Assembly (NCBI RefSeq): GCF_002113125.1
Contig: NZ_NEJP01000015.1
Span: 1-64,000, forward strand
Length of the DNA: 64,000 nt
Source: Pseudomonas sp. B20(2017)
GTDB lineage: Bacteria > Pseudomonadota > Gammaproteobacteria > Pseudomonadales > Pseudomonadaceae
Direction of reading: 5' to 3'
Below the pieces are notes generated by a model that made no database searches, was not told the origin of the DNA, and was given only the letters and a program-made list of their open reading frames with translations. Shown here one piece after another: positions 44,701 through 56,214 of this stretch. Made by a program: the position numbers and the translations under genes. Every line of letters starts with the position of its first letter. Position 1 is the stretch's first letter.

Positions 44701-45972
44701 ATGAGCTATGTGATCGACCGACGTCTCAATGGCAAGAACAAGAGCACGGTGAACCGTCAGCGTTTCCTGCGGCGTTACCGTGACCATATCAAGAAGGCTG
44801 TCGAAGAGGCGGTCAGCCGGCGTTCCATCACCGACATGGAGCACGGCGAACAGATCAGCATTCCCGGTCGCGATATCGACGAACCGGTGCTTCACCATGG
44901 TCGCGGCGGCAAGCAGACCGTGGTTCACCCCGGCAACAAGGAATTCACCGCTGGCGAACACATCGCCCGTCCGCCCGGAGGCGGAGGTGGCCGTGGGCCG
45001 GGCAAGGCCGGTAACTCCGGCGAAGGCATGGACGAGTTCGTCTTCCAGATCACCCAGGAAGAATTCCTCGAATTCATGTTCGAGGATCTCGAACTGCCGA
45101 ACCTGGTCAAGCGCAACCTGACCGGTACCGACACCTTCAAGACCGTACGCGCAGGGATCAGTAACGAAGGCAATCCGTCGCGGATCAACATTATTCGCAC
45201 CCTGCGTTCTGCTCATGCACGGCGCATTGCCCTGTCGGGCAGCAGCCGCGCCAAACTGCGCGAAGTCAAAGAGGAACTGGCGCGACTCAAACGCGAAGAG
45301 CCGGATAACTTCGGCGATATTCAGGATCTCGAGGCGGAAATCGAAAAACTCAGCGCGCGCATCCACCGCGTGCCATTCCTCGATACTTTCGACCTCAAGT
45401 ACAACCTGCTGATCAAGCAGCCAAACCCCAGCTCGAAAGCCGTGATGTTCTGCCTGATGGACGTTTCCGGCTCCATGACCCAGGCGACCAAGGACATCGC
45501 CAAACGGTTTTTCATTCTGTTGTACCTGTTCCTCAAGCGGAACTACGACAAGATCGACGTGGTGTTCATCCGCCACCACACCAGCGCCCGCGAAGTGGAC
45601 GAAGAGGAGTTTTTCTACTCCCGCGAAACCGGCGGCACCATCGTCTCCAGTGCCCTGAAACTGATGCAGGAGATCATGGCCGAGCGCTATCCGAGCAACG
45701 AGTGGAACATCTACGCCGCCCAGGCTTCCGACGGCGATAACTGGAACGATGACTCGCCGATCTGCCGCGACATTCTGATCAACCAGATCATGCCGTTCGT
45801 GCAGTACTACACTTACGTGGAGATCACCCCACGCGAACATCAGGCCTTGTGGTACGAGTACGAACGCATCGCCGAAGCCTTTTCCGACACTTTTGCCCAG
45901 CAACAACTGGTCTCGGCCGGGGATATCTATCCGGTCTTCCGTGAACTCTTCCAGCGCAGGTTAGTGACATGA
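44701..45972 (+). CDS. yeaH: DUF444 protein YeaH (von Willebrand-type domain)
   Basis: 423 aa. The C-terminal half has a von Willebrand factor A-like region with the MIDAS-type motif FCLMDVSGSMTQ. The N-terminal half is basic and has a glycine-rich stretch (PPGGGGGRGPG, about residue 95). It is always found with PrkA and SpoVR-family genes, and a complex or signalling module is assumed. The preceding ribosome-binding site is AAGGAG. The end overlaps ycgB by 4 bp. Confidence 0.92.
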   Translation: MSYVIDRRLNGKNKSTVNRQRFLRRYRDHIKKAVEEAVSRRSITDMEHGEQISIPGRDIDEPVLHHGRGGKQTVVHPGNKEFTAGEHIARPPGGGGGRGPGKAGNSGEGMDEFVFQITQEEFLEFMFEDLELPNLVKRNLTGTDTFKTVRAGISNEGNPSRINIIRTLRSAHARRIALSGSSRAKLREVKEELARLKREEPDNFGDIQDLEAEIEKLSARIHRVPFLDTFDLKYNLLIKQPNPSSKAVMFCLMDVSGSMTQATKDIAKRFFILLYLFLKRNYDKIDVVFIRHHTSAREVDEEEFFYSRETGGTIVSSALKLMQEIMAERYPSNEWNIYAAQASDGDNWNDDSPICRDILINQIMPFVQYYTYVEITPREHQALWYEYERIAEAFSDTFAQQQLVSAGDIYPVFRELFQRRLVT

Positions 45973-47540
45973 CCGCCAAGACCGCCAAAGAGCAGAAGCG
46001 CCAACCCATATCCACCGGCTCGGAATGGACCTTCGAGCTGATCCAGGCGTACGACCGCGAAATCGCCCGCATCGCGGCCGGCTACGCCCTGGATACCTAC
46101 CCTAACCAGATAGAAGTGATCACCGCCGAACAGATGATGGACGCCTACGCTTCGGTCGGCATGCCGCTGGGCTATCACCATTGGTCCTATGGCAAACATT
46201 TCCTCAGCACCGAGAAATCCTACAGTCGCGGGCAGATGGGGCTGGCGTACGAGATCGTGATCAACTCGGACCCGTGCATCGCATACCTGATGGAAGAAAA
46301 CACCATCTGCATGCAGGCACTGGTGGTTGCGCATGCCTGCTACGGCCACAACAGTTTCTTCAAGGGCAACTATCTGTTCCGCACCTGGACCGATGCCAGT
46401 TCGATCATCGATTACCTGGTGTTCGCCAAGCAGTACATCATGCAGTGCGAGGAGCGCCACGGGATCGACGCCGTGGAGGATCTGCTCGATTCCTGCCACG
46501 CCCTGATGAACTACGGTGTCGACCGCTACAAACGTCCGTATCCTATTTCCGCCGAGGAAGAACGGCGTCGGCAGAAGGATCGCGAAGAGCATCTGCAGAA
46601 GCAGATCAACGACCTGTGGCGCACCATTCCCAAAGGCGCGGACAAATACAGCGACAAGGACAACGCACGCTTCCCGGCCGAACCGCAGGAAAACATTCTG
46701 TATTTCATCGAGAAACACGCCCCGCTGCTGGAGCCCTGGCAACGCGAGATCGTGCGGATCGTGCGCAAGATCGCTCAGTATTTCTATCCACAGCGCCAGA
46801 CCCAGGTGATGAACGAAGGCTGGGCGACGTTCTGGCACTACACGTTGATGAACGACCTGTATGACGAGGGCCTGGTGACGGACGGCTTCATGATGGAGTT
46901 CTTGACGTCCCACACCAGCGTGGTGTTCCAGCCCGGATTCGACAGCCCTTATTACAACGGTATCAACCCGTATGCGCTGGGGTTTGCGATGTATCGCGAC
47001 ATCCGTCGCATGTGCGAAGAGCCCACGGAAGAAGACCGTCGCTGGTTCCCGGAAATCGCCGGCAGCGACTGGCTGTCGACCATCAAGTTCGCCATGAGCA
47101 GCTTCAAGGATGAGAGCTTCATCCTGCAGTACCTGTCACCCAAGGTGATCCGCGACCTGAAGCTGTTCAGCATCCTCGATGACGATCAGAAGGACGATCT
47201 GCTGGTGCCCGCAATCCATGACGAGGGCGGTTACCGGATCATTCGCGAGACCCTGGCCGCGCAGTACAACTTGGGCAACCGCGAACCGAACGTGCAGATC
47301 TACAGCATCGACCGCCGCGGCGACCGCTCGCTGACCCTGCGCCACCAGCAACACGACCGCAAACCGCTGGGTGATTCCACTGAGGAGGTCCTGAAACACC
47401 TGCATCGGCTGTGGGGCTTCGACATTCATCTGGAAACCCTGCAGGGCGACCAGATCATGAAGACCCATCACGTTCCTCCCCGCAGCGAACACAGCGAGGG
47501 GGATTACGGTCGCCTCGACCTGGCCGTCATTCATCTTTGA
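45969..47540 (+). CDS. ycgB: SpoVR-family protein YcgB
   Basis: 523 aa with the SpoVR family hallmarks WSYGK near residue 70, HACYGHNSFFK and NEGWATFWHY. The family is named for a Bacillus cortex-formation gene, but in Gram-negatives it belongs to the stationary-phase regulon. Biochemistry is unknown. It is translationally coupled to yeaH. Confidence 0.93.
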   Translation: MTAKTAKEQKRQPISTGSEWTFELIQAYDREIARIAAGYALDTYPNQIEVITAEQMMDAYASVGMPLGYHHWSYGKHFLSTEKSYSRGQMGLAYEIVINSDPCIAYLMEENTICMQALVVAHACYGHNSFFKGNYLFRTWTDASSIIDYLVFAKQYIMQCEERHGIDAVEDLLDSCHALMNYGVDRYKRPYPISAEEERRRQKDREEHLQKQINDLWRTIPKGADKYSDKDNARFPAEPQENILYFIEKHAPLLEPWQREIVRIVRKIAQYFYPQRQTQVMNEGWATFWHYTLMNDLYDEGLVTDGFMMEFLTSHTSVVFQPGFDSPYYNGINPYALGFAMYRDIRRMCEEPTEEDRRWFPEIAGSDWLSTIKFAMSSFKDESFILQYLSPKVIRDLKLFSILDDDQKDDLLVPAIHDEGGYRIIRETLAAQYNLGNREPNVQIYSIDRRGDRSLTLRHQQHDRKPLGDSTEEVLKHLHRLWGFDIHLETLQGDQIMKTHHVPPRSEHSEGDYGRLDLAVIHL

Positions 47541-47602
47541 TCCCGTTCAGGCCTCCGAAAGTCCGGCGCAAGGGTTATCCTGTCGGGCCAACGGAGGTTT
47601 TT

Positions 47603-48832
47603 ATGCAGATTTACAAGGTCGGCGGTGCGGTTCGTGATCGCCTGCTGGGCAAACCGGTCACGGATATCGATTGGGTGGTGGTCGGCGCGACCACAGAAGA
47701 AATGCTTGCCAAGGGATTTCGCCCGGTCGGCGCGGACTTCCCGGTTTTTCTTCACCCGAAAAGCGGCGAGGAGTACGCCCTCGCCCGCACCGAGCGCAAG
47801 AGCGGTCGCGGCTATGGTGGTTTCACCTTTCACGCCAGCCCCGAAGTCACGCTTGAAGAAGACCTGATCCGCCGCGACCTGACGATCAACGCCATGGCCG
47901 AAGACGATCAGCAAAACCTGACTGATCCCTATCACGGCCAGCGCGATCTCGAAGAGCGGATTCTGCGCCACGTTTCCCCCGCATTTGCCGAAGATCCGCT
48001 CAGGGTTCTGCGTGTTGCGCGCTTTGCCGCCCGTTACGCGACGCTCGGCTTCAAGGTCGCGCCCGAAACCCTGGAGCTGATGCGTCAGCTCAGCAAATCG
48101 GGTGAACTGGAAGCCCTTACGGCCGAACGCAGCTGGAAAGAGATTTCCCGCGCACTGATGGAAGATCAACCCCAAGTGTTCATTCAAGTGTTGCGCGATT
48201 GCGGCGCCTTGAAGGTACTGATGCCGGAGGTCGATGCCTTGTTCGGCGTGCCGCAACCGGAAGCCCATCACCCGGAAATCGACAGCGGCATTCACACCCT
48301 GAGCGTGCTTGAGCAGTCAGCCTTGCACAAGCAGCCGCTGACCGTGCGCTGGGCCTGCCTGTTGCACGACCTCGGCAAAGGTCTGACTCCAGAGGATGAA
48401 TGGCCACGGCATATCGCCCATGAGCATAAAGGCCTGAAGTTGATCAAAGCGGTCAACGAGCGCTTCAAGGCACCGAAAGACTGTCAGGAACTGGCCTTGC
48501 TGGTCGGCCAATATCACACCCATGGGCATCGTGCCCTGGAATTGAAGGCTTCGACCTTGCTTGAGTTGCTGCAAAGCTTTGACGTTTACCGTCGACCACA
48601 GCGGTTCGAAGAATTCATCAGCGCGTGCGAGATGGATGCTCGAGGCCGCAAAGGGCTTGAGCAGCGCAGTTATCCACAGGCGGATTACCTGCGCGGCGCG
48701 GCCAATGTGGCGCGCGGCGTGGCAGTGCAGCCGTTGCTGGAGAAGGGATTCAAAGGCCCGGAACTGGGCGAGGCACTCAAGCGCGAACGGCTCAAAGCGC
48801 TGAAGGTTTACAAGGAATCGGCGGCGTCCTGA
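47603..48832 (+). CDS. cca: multifunctional CCA tRNA nucleotidyltransferase
   Basis: Adds and repairs the 3' CCA of tRNAs. It has 409 aa from the ATG at 47603, preceded by GGAGG. The N-terminal class II nucleotidyltransferase motif is GGAVRDRLLG...DIDWVVVG. The RRDLTINAMA and ERSWKEI motifs follow, and the HD domain (LLHDLGKGLTPEDEWPRH) for phosphodiesterase/phosphatase activity is intact. It faces folK. Confidence 0.94.
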   Translation: MQIYKVGGAVRDRLLGKPVTDIDWVVVGATTEEMLAKGFRPVGADFPVFLHPKSGEEYALARTERKSGRGYGGFTFHASPEVTLEEDLIRRDLTINAMAEDDQQNLTDPYHGQRDLEERILRHVSPAFAEDPLRVLRVARFAARYATLGFKVAPETLELMRQLSKSGELEALTAERSWKEISRALMEDQPQVFIQVLRDCGALKVLMPEVDALFGVPQPEAHHPEIDSGIHTLSVLEQSALHKQPLTVRWACLLHDLGKGLTPEDEWPRHIAHEHKGLKLIKAVNERFKAPKDCQELALLVGQYHTHGHRALELKASTLLELLQSFDVYRRPQRFEEFISACEMDARGRKGLEQRSYPQADYLRGAANVARGVAVQPLLEKGFKGPELGEALKRERLKALKVYKESAAS

Positions 48833-48837
48833 AAACA

Positions 48838-48867
48838 TTTGATCCACCCTCGCCAGGGCGGATCAAA
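48838..48867. terminator. hairpin between cca and folK
   Basis: TTTGATCC and GGATCAAA with an inner CCCT/AGGG pairing form an interrupted stem around CGCC. It lies in the 39-bp gap between converging genes and fits a shared terminator, though the T-tracts are short. Confidence 0.6.
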
Positions 48868-48871
48868 CCGT

Positions 48872-49390
48872 TCAAGCCAGACCTGGAGGCGTGAGCTGAG
48901 TACCGCGCCATTCAAATCCGACCGGTGCCAGCACCTGATCGATCTGCGCTTCGGCCCACAATGTGGCAAAGCTTTTTCCTGCACCGGGATGCACCCGATC
49001 CGGCGCAATCAGCGACAGCGGCCACAGCACAAAGGCATTTTTCAGGATTTCCGCACGAGGCAGGATCAGGCCGTCGAAGTTGCCCGCCAGATCGCCGTAC
49101 AGCAACACGTCGATATCCAGCGGCAAGCCCTTGCGATCCGGCGCATAACGACCGTTATCCGCTTCAATGAACTTCAAGCGGCGATCCAGCTCGATCAACG
49201 GCAGATCGGTGAACGCCGACACCACGAAGTTGAAGAACGGCCCGCTCTTGATTCCCACCGGCTGGCTTTCGAATACAGGCGAGCAGCGGATATCCACCAG
49301 AAACGTGGACAAGGCATCCAGACCGGCCTGCAAATGGGTTTCGCGCTCGATATTGCTACCGAGCCCGAGATAGACCTGGGTCAGCGACAT
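48872..49390 (-). CDS. folK: 2-amino-4-hydroxy-6-hydroxymethyldihydropteridine diphosphokinase
   Basis: Pyrophosphorylates the pterin alcohol before DHPS in folate synthesis. It has 172 aa. The N-terminal YLGLGSNIERE and the metal/ATP-binding DRKGLPLDIDVLLYGD motifs are present. Its start overlaps the folB stop by 10 bp. Pseudomonas genomes often carry a second folK near panB, so this may be one of two copies. Confidence 0.92.
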   Translation of the reverse strand: MSLTQVYLGLGSNIERETHLQAGLDALSTFLVDIRCSPVFESQPVGIKSGPFFNFVVSAFTDLPLIELDRRLKFIEADNGRYAPDRKGLPLDIDVLLYGDLAGNFDGLILPRAEILKNAFVLWPLSLIAPDRVHPGAGKSFATLWAEAQIDQVLAPVGFEWRGTQLTPPGLA

Positions 49391-49737
49391 CCGCGCTCGA
49401 TCTCCACACCCACACCCCCCTTGGCGGCCGGTACGGCACCTGGCTTGGTCAGCTTGAGGCGCACCCAGGTGATCTTGAATTCGCTCATCAGCACTTCAAC
49501 CAGACGCTCGGCGAAGGTCTCGACCAACTGATACTGGGATTGCTCGGCAAAGGCCTGGATTCGCGTGGACACACTGGCGTAATCGAGCGCCAGGGTCAGG
49601 TCGTCACCGGCAGCGGCCGGGCGATTGTCCCAGGCGAAACTCAAATCAAGACGCAGGCACTGTCGGATGCCACGCTCCCAGTCGTAGGCACCGATCACGG
49701 TGTCGACTTCCAGGCCCTCGATAAACACTCTGTCCAA
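49381..49737 (-). CDS. folB: dihydroneopterin aldolase
   Basis: Cleaves 7,8-dihydroneopterin to the pterin alcohol used by FolK. It has 118 aa with the family motifs VFIEGLEVDTVIGAYDWER and QYQLVETFAERL. The start is taken as TTG at 49737 because GGAG is 8 bases before it and the product then begins L/M-D-R-V-F; an upstream ATG at 49761 lacks a site. It is divergent from plsY and overlaps folK. Confidence 0.9.
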   Translation of the reverse strand: MDRVFIEGLEVDTVIGAYDWERGIRQCLRLDLSFAWDNRPAAAGDDLTLALDYASVSTRIQAFAEQSQYQLVETFAERLVEVLMSEFKITWVRLKLTKPGAVPAAKGGVGVEIERGCR

Positions 49738-49811
49738 GCACTTTTCTCCGCTGCACGACAAGGGCGCAATGCGCCGTTAGAATCAGGGCGTCCTCGCCCG
49801 GAATAGTTAGC

Positions 49812-50381
49812 ATGTTTTGGTTACTGGCGATCCTCGCCTACCTGCTCGGCTCTCTGTCCTTCGCCATTTTGCTCAGCCGCCTGACCGGAAATCCGGATCC
49901 GCGAATGAGTGGCTCGGGTAATGCCGGCGCCACCAACATGCTGCGCCTGGCCGGACGCAAACTCGCGATCTTTACCCTGCTGGGTGATCTCTGCAAAGGC
50001 CTGCTGCCGGTGCTGATCGCTTCGACTGTAGGCCTTTCACTGCAGGATCAGGCGTGGATCGGCGTCTGCGCCGTGATCGGTCACCTGTTCCCGTTGTACT
50101 TCCGCTTTCGCGGCGGCAAGGGCGTCGCCACGGCAGCCGGCATGCTGCTGGGCCTGTATCCACCCGCTGCGCTGCTGGCCGTGTGCGCCTGGCTGCTGAC
50201 GTTCTACCTGACCCGCACCAGCTCGCTGGCGGCGCTGATCGCCACTCCGCTGACCCTGCCGTTGCTGGCCTGGCAGGAACCCGCAGCACTGTTGCCGATG
50301 AGCACGCTGACACTGCTGATCGTCTGGCGCCACCGGGGCAATCTACGCGACCTGTTCGCCGGGCGCGAACGGCATTTTTAA
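49812..50381 (+). CDS. plsY: glycerol-3-phosphate acyltransferase PlsY
   Basis: Membrane enzyme that transfers acyl from acyl-phosphate to G3P, the first phospholipid step. It has 189 aa and five or so membrane helices. The three conserved cytosolic motifs are visible: GSGNAGATNMLR, RFRGGKGVATAAG and WRHRGNLRDL (with the expected N). It converges on tsaD with a 23-bp gap. Confidence 0.95.
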   Translation: MFWLLAILAYLLGSLSFAILLSRLTGNPDPRMSGSGNAGATNMLRLAGRKLAIFTLLGDLCKGLLPVLIASTVGLSLQDQAWIGVCAVIGHLFPLYFRFRGGKGVATAAGMLLGLYPPAALLAVCAWLLTFYLTRTSSLAALIATPLTLPLLAWQEPAALLPMSTLTLLIVWRHRGNLRDLFAGRERHF

Positions 50382-50404
50382 ATACCGCACGTGAGCGCCG
50401 CTCA

Positions 50405-51430
50405 TTACAGCGCCGACAGCTGCTCCATCGGCCAGCGCGCCTGCACACTGATCGCCAGGCTTTCCTGCTGACCGGCCTGCAAACGCTGGCAACCGGCAAA
50501 CGCGATCATCGCGCCGTTATCGGTGCAAAACTGGGGACGGGCATAGAACACATCGCCTTTCATGTCGCCGAGCATCTTCTCCAGCGATACACGCAATGCC
50601 TTGTTGGCACTGACGCCGCCGGCGATCACCAGACGCTTCATGCCGGCCTGCTTCAGGGCCCGCTTGCACTTGATGGTCAAAGTCTCCACCACGGCCTGCT
50701 GGAACGCCAGCGCGATGTCGCAACGGGCTTGCTCGCTGTCGTCCCCGGCGCTGACACATTGCTGCCAAGTGTTAAGGGCGAAGGTCTTCAGGCCGCTGAA
50801 GCTGAAATCCAGGCCCGGGCGATCACACATCGGACGCGGGAAGGTGAAACGTCCTGCGACGCCCTTCTCTGCCAGCTTGGCGATTTCCGGTCCGCCCGGA
50901 TAATTCAGGCCCATCATTTTTGCAGTCTTGTCGAACGCTTCGCCCGCCGCATCGTCCAGCGTTTCGCCGAGCAGGCTGTATTGGCCGATGCCATCGACCT
51001 GAACCAGCTGCGTATGACCACCGGAGACCAACAAAGCGACGAACGGGAATTCCGGCGGTTTTGGCTCCAGCATTGGCGCCAGCAAGTGGCCTTCCATGTG
51101 GTGCACGCCGAGCGCCGGAATGCCCCAGGCAAAAGCCAGCGCCTGGGCGCAGGAAGCCCCCACCAGCAACGCCCCGACCAGGCCGGGACCCGCGGTGTAG
51201 GCGATGGCGTCGATCTCGGTCGGTACGCAGTCGGCCTCGGCCAGCACCTGACGAATCAGGGGCAGCATGCGCTTGACGTGATCGCGCGAAGCCAGCTCCG
51301 GCACCACGCCGCCATAAACGCGATGCAGGTCGATCTGACTGAACAGCGCATCGGCCAACAGGCCGCGTTCGCTGTCGTACAAAGCGACGCCGGTTTCGTC
51401 GCAGGAAGTTTCTAATCCCAGTACTAGCAT
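50405..51430 (-). CDS. tsaD: tRNA N6-adenosine threonylcarbamoyltransferase TsaD
   Basis: Catalytic subunit that transfers the threonylcarbamoyl group to A37 of ANN-decoding tRNAs. It has 341 aa. The ASKHA-fold motifs are LGLETSCDETGVA and the iron ligands HMEGHL (about 111-115). The SGGHTQL and AGGVSANKALR segments are also present. It is divergent from rpsU, the order seen in most gammaproteobacteria. The tRNA-Ile2 further on is one of the ANN-decoding substrates. Confidence 0.96.
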   Translation of the reverse strand: MLVLGLETSCDETGVALYDSERGLLADALFSQIDLHRVYGGVVPELASRDHVKRMLPLIRQVLAEADCVPTEIDAIAYTAGPGLVGALLVGASCAQALAFAWGIPALGVHHMEGHLLAPMLEPKPPEFPFVALLVSGGHTQLVQVDGIGQYSLLGETLDDAAGEAFDKTAKMMGLNYPGGPEIAKLAEKGVAGRFTFPRPMCDRPGLDFSFSGLKTFALNTWQQCVSAGDDSEQARCDIALAFQQAVVETLTIKCKRALKQAGMKRLVIAGGVSANKALRVSLEKMLGDMKGDVFYARPQFCTDNGAMIAFAGCQRLQAGQQESLAISVQARWPMEQLSAL

Positions 51431-51629
51431 GGGTTTGCGCCTTGTTTAGGCTAAATTCGAAGGCGCGCATAATAGTCGCCGCGTGATGCCCCGACCAGCG
51501 GTTTTCGATCAGAGGCTTTGCATTCCGAGCGATGAGGGGTTAACATCCGCAACCCTTAAAAACCGACGTCTTCAAGTGCTCTTTTGCCGCGAGGATGTTG
51601 ACCCCGGTAATGAATGAAGGTAGCTCTGG

Positions 51630-51845
51630 ATGCCAGCCGTCAAAGTTAAAGAGAACGAACCCTTCGACGTAGCTCTGCGTCGTTTCAAGCGCTCCTGCGA
51701 AAAAGCCGGTGTACTGGCTGAAGTTCGTAGCCGCGAATTTTACGAGAAGCCAACTTCTGAGCGTAAGCGCAAGGCAGCTGCTGCTGTTAAGCGTCACGCC
51801 AAGAAAGTTCAGCGCGAACAGCGCCGCGCCGTTCGTCTGTACTAA
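51630..51845 (+). CDS. rpsU: 30S ribosomal protein S21
   Basis: 71-aa basic protein starting [21 protein letters not shown], identical in form to S21 of other gammaproteobacteria. S21 helps mRNA engagement in initiation. It is the first gene of the macromolecular synthesis group rpsU-dnaG-rpoD. Confidence 0.97.
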
Positions 51846-52325
51846 TACACAGACGATCGTAGCAAGCTTCTGCCAAGCCCGGCCCTCAGCCGGGCTAATG
51901 GCATTTGCGTAAAACGCTTGATGCTTCACCGTCGAAGCCGCAGATGCGACCGAGACAAACCCGCTTCACCGCGTCAGGCCTGGCTCTTTTGCCAGCGGTG
52001 CACGTCTTTTCTGACGAGCCTTTCAAGGCTACTGACGAGCACACCCACTGATTCCTCTTACGACGATCAGCCCAAGGCACCTGCTTGCGTGCCCGCTTCA
52101 TGAGCTATCCGAGGCCGATTACAGGCCGTCAGCGGATTCAGCGCAACATTTTCGAATAGTCGAAGACTGATGAGTACTAACGTCAGTGGATTTTCGGCAG
52201 ATACACTTCCCGACAGCGATTACGCAAACGACACCGGTCGAGCCGCCCCACGTGCGTGCATCACTCAATGACCCGCGTCCGGCCGCCTTTCGCATCGGAT
52301 CCATTACAGCGCAGACGAGAACGCC
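51846..52325 (+). other. rpsU-dnaG intercistronic region
   Basis: 480 bp without a supported ORF. Shortly after rpsU, AGCCCGGC-CCTCA-GCCGGGCT (51876-51896) forms an 8-bp GC-rich hairpin without a T-run. In E. coli a terminator between rpsU and dnaG lowers DnaG output relative to S21; this hairpin may have the same role. The rest is probably leader or promoter sequence for dnaG, but I see no clear motif. Confidence 0.5.
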
Positions 52326-54293
52326 ATGGCCGGGCTGATTCCCCAGAGCTTCATTGACGACCTTCTGAACCGCACCGACATCGTCGATGTGGTCAGCTCG
52401 CGCGTGCAATTGAAGAAGGCCGGCAAGAACTACACCGCCTGCTGCCCGTTCCATAAAGAGAAAACCCCGTCGTTCAGCGTCAGCCCCGACAAGCAGTTCT
52501 ATTACTGCTTTGGCTGCGGCGCCGGCGGCAACGCCCTCGGCTTTCTCATGGATCACGACAACCTGGACTTCCCCCAGGCCGTCGAGGATCTGGCCAAAGC
52601 CGCCGGCATGGAAGTCCCGCGTGAAGAAGGCGGCCGCTCGAACAAACCGCGCCAACCGACCGACTCTCCGCTGTACCCGCTACTCACCGCCGCGGCCGAC
52701 TTTTACCGGCAGGCTCTAAAGAGCCATCCGGCACGCAAGGCGGCGGTGGATTACCTCAAGGGACGCGGCCTGACCGGCGAGATCGCCCGAGACTTCGGCC
52801 TCGGATTTGCACCGCCGGGCTGGGACAACCTGCTCAAACACTTGAGCAGCGACACCTTGCAGCAGAAGGCCATGATCGAAGCCGGCCTGCTGATCGAGAA
52901 TGCCGAAACCGGCAAACGCTATGACCGCTTCCGCGATCGCGTGATGTTCCCGATTCGCGACACCCGTGGACGAATCATTGCTTTCGGCGGCCGAGTGCTC
53001 GGCGACGACAAGCCAAAATACCTGAACTCGCCGGAAACCCCGGTGTTTCACAAAGGCCAGGAACTCTACGGCCTTTACGAAGCCCGCAAAAACAATCGCA
53101 ACCTCGACGAAATCATCGTCGTCGAGGGCTATATGGACGTCATCGCCCTCGCCCAGCAAGGCCTGCGCAATGCTGTGGCGACACTGGGCACCGCGACCAG
53201 CGAAGAACACCTCAAACGCCTGTTTCGCGTCGTGCCGAACGTGCTGTTTTGCTTCGACGGCGACCAGGCCGGCCGCAACGCCGCCTGGCGCGCGCTGGAA
53301 GCAACGCTTTCCAGCCTTCAGGACGGACGTCGTGCACGCTTCCTGTTTCTGCCCGAAGGCGAAGACCCGGATACGCTGATTCGCGCCGAGGGCACTGACG
53401 CCTTCCGCGCCCGGATCAATCAGCACGCACAGCCGCTGGCGGACTACTTCTTCCAGCAACTGACCGAAGAAGCCGACCCGCGCTCGCTGGAGGGCAAGGC
53501 CCACATGGCCACGCTCGCGGCACCGCTGATCGACAAGGTCCCCGGCGCCAACCTGCGCATCCTGATGCGCCAGCGCCTGACCGAGATCACCGGTCTGAGC
53601 AGTGAAAGTGTCAGCCAACTGGCCCAGAGCGCCCCGCAGGAAGCACCGCCGGCCTACGACCCGGGCATCGATTACGACGCCATGCCGGACTACAGCGACT
53701 ACCATCAGCCGCAGTCACAGGACATGTATGTGCCGCAGCAGGAATGGACGCCGAAGAAATCCGGCGCCGGCGGCAAGAAATGGGACAAGAAACCATGGGA
53801 CAAAAACGGCAAGCGTGGCGGTGATCGCGACCAGCCCCGTGCCCCACGCGTGCCGGCCGCCGTCGAACCACCAACCCTGGCCGCCCTGAGAACCTTGCTG
53901 CATCACCCGCAACTGGCGGAAAAAGTCGAGGATGCCGGGCACTTTGCAGACGAAAACCAGACCAACGCACAACTGCTGGTGGCACTGCTCGAAGCCGTAC
54001 AGAAGAATCCCAAGCTAAACTCATTTCAGTTGATCGCGCGATGGCACGGAACCGAACAGGGCCGACTGCTCAAGGCATTGGCGGAAAAGGAATGGCTGAT
54101 TGACGGAGACAACCTTGAACAACAGTTTTTCGACACCATTACTAGCTTGTCAGCCCGCCAACGCGAGCGGAATCTGGAACAACTGCTCAGGAAAGCGCGT
54201 CAAAGCGAACTGAGCATCGATGAGAAAAATCAACTGCGCGACCTTTTAAGTCGCAATGTTTCCGCATCAAACCCGACCTCAACTGGCGCGTGA
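52326..54293 (+). CDS. dnaG: DNA primase
   Basis: Makes RNA primers at the replication fork. It has 655 aa. The zinc ribbon is C40, H43, C61, C64 (ACCPFHK and YYCFGCG). The RNA-polymerase domain contains the Toprim motif IVVEGYMDVIAL and DGDQAGRNAAWRA. An unusually long linker rich in Pro, Tyr, Gln, Lys and Gly (about residues 440-515) leads to the DnaB-binding C-terminal domain. It lies 67 bp upstream of rpoD. Confidence 0.96.
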   Translation: MAGLIPQSFIDDLLNRTDIVDVVSSRVQLKKAGKNYTACCPFHKEKTPSFSVSPDKQFYYCFGCGAGGNALGFLMDHDNLDFPQAVEDLAKAAGMEVPREEGGRSNKPRQPTDSPLYPLLTAAADFYRQALKSHPARKAAVDYLKGRGLTGEIARDFGLGFAPPGWDNLLKHLSSDTLQQKAMIEAGLLIENAETGKRYDRFRDRVMFPIRDTRGRIIAFGGRVLGDDKPKYLNSPETPVFHKGQELYGLYEARKNNRNLDEIIVVEGYMDVIALAQQGLRNAVATLGTATSEEHLKRLFRVVPNVLFCFDGDQAGRNAAWRALEATLSSLQDGRRARFLFLPEGEDPDTLIRAEGTDAFRARINQHAQPLADYFFQQLTEEADPRSLEGKAHMATLAAPLIDKVPGANLRILMRQRLTEITGLSSESVSQLAQSAPQEAPPAYDPGIDYDAMPDYSDYHQPQSQDMYVPQQEWTPKKSGAGGKKWDKKPWDKNGKRGGDRDQPRAPRVPAAVEPPTLAALRTLLHHPQLAEKVEDAGHFADENQTNAQLLVALLEAVQKNPKLNSFQLIARWHGTEQGRLLKALAEKEWLIDGDNLEQQFFDTITSLSARQRERNLEQLLRKARQSELSIDEKNQLRDLLSRNVSASNPTSTGA

Positions 54294-54307
54294 GGTCATA
54301 GCTCAGG

Positions 54308-54313
54308 TATAAT
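54308..54313 (+). promoter_or_regulatory. candidate -10 element upstream of rpoD
   Basis: A perfect TATAAT lies in the dnaG-rpoD gap, 48 bp before the rpoD start. No good -35 is seen at 16-18 bp. A local rpoD promoter is known in other bacteria, so this is only a candidate. Confidence 0.35.
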
Positions 54314-54360
54314 CCTCGGCTTGTTTTTTGCCCGCCAAGACCTTCAGTGGATAGGGTGTT

Positions 54361-56208
<1,848 letters not shown>

Positions 56209-56214
56209 CACCAT

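Noticed and set aside
51846..52325. Apparent loss of a GatB/YqeY gene between rpsU and dnaG
   Set aside because: P. aeruginosa has such a gene there, but as I recall P. putida has rpsU next to dnaG, so its absence is probably normal for this lineage.
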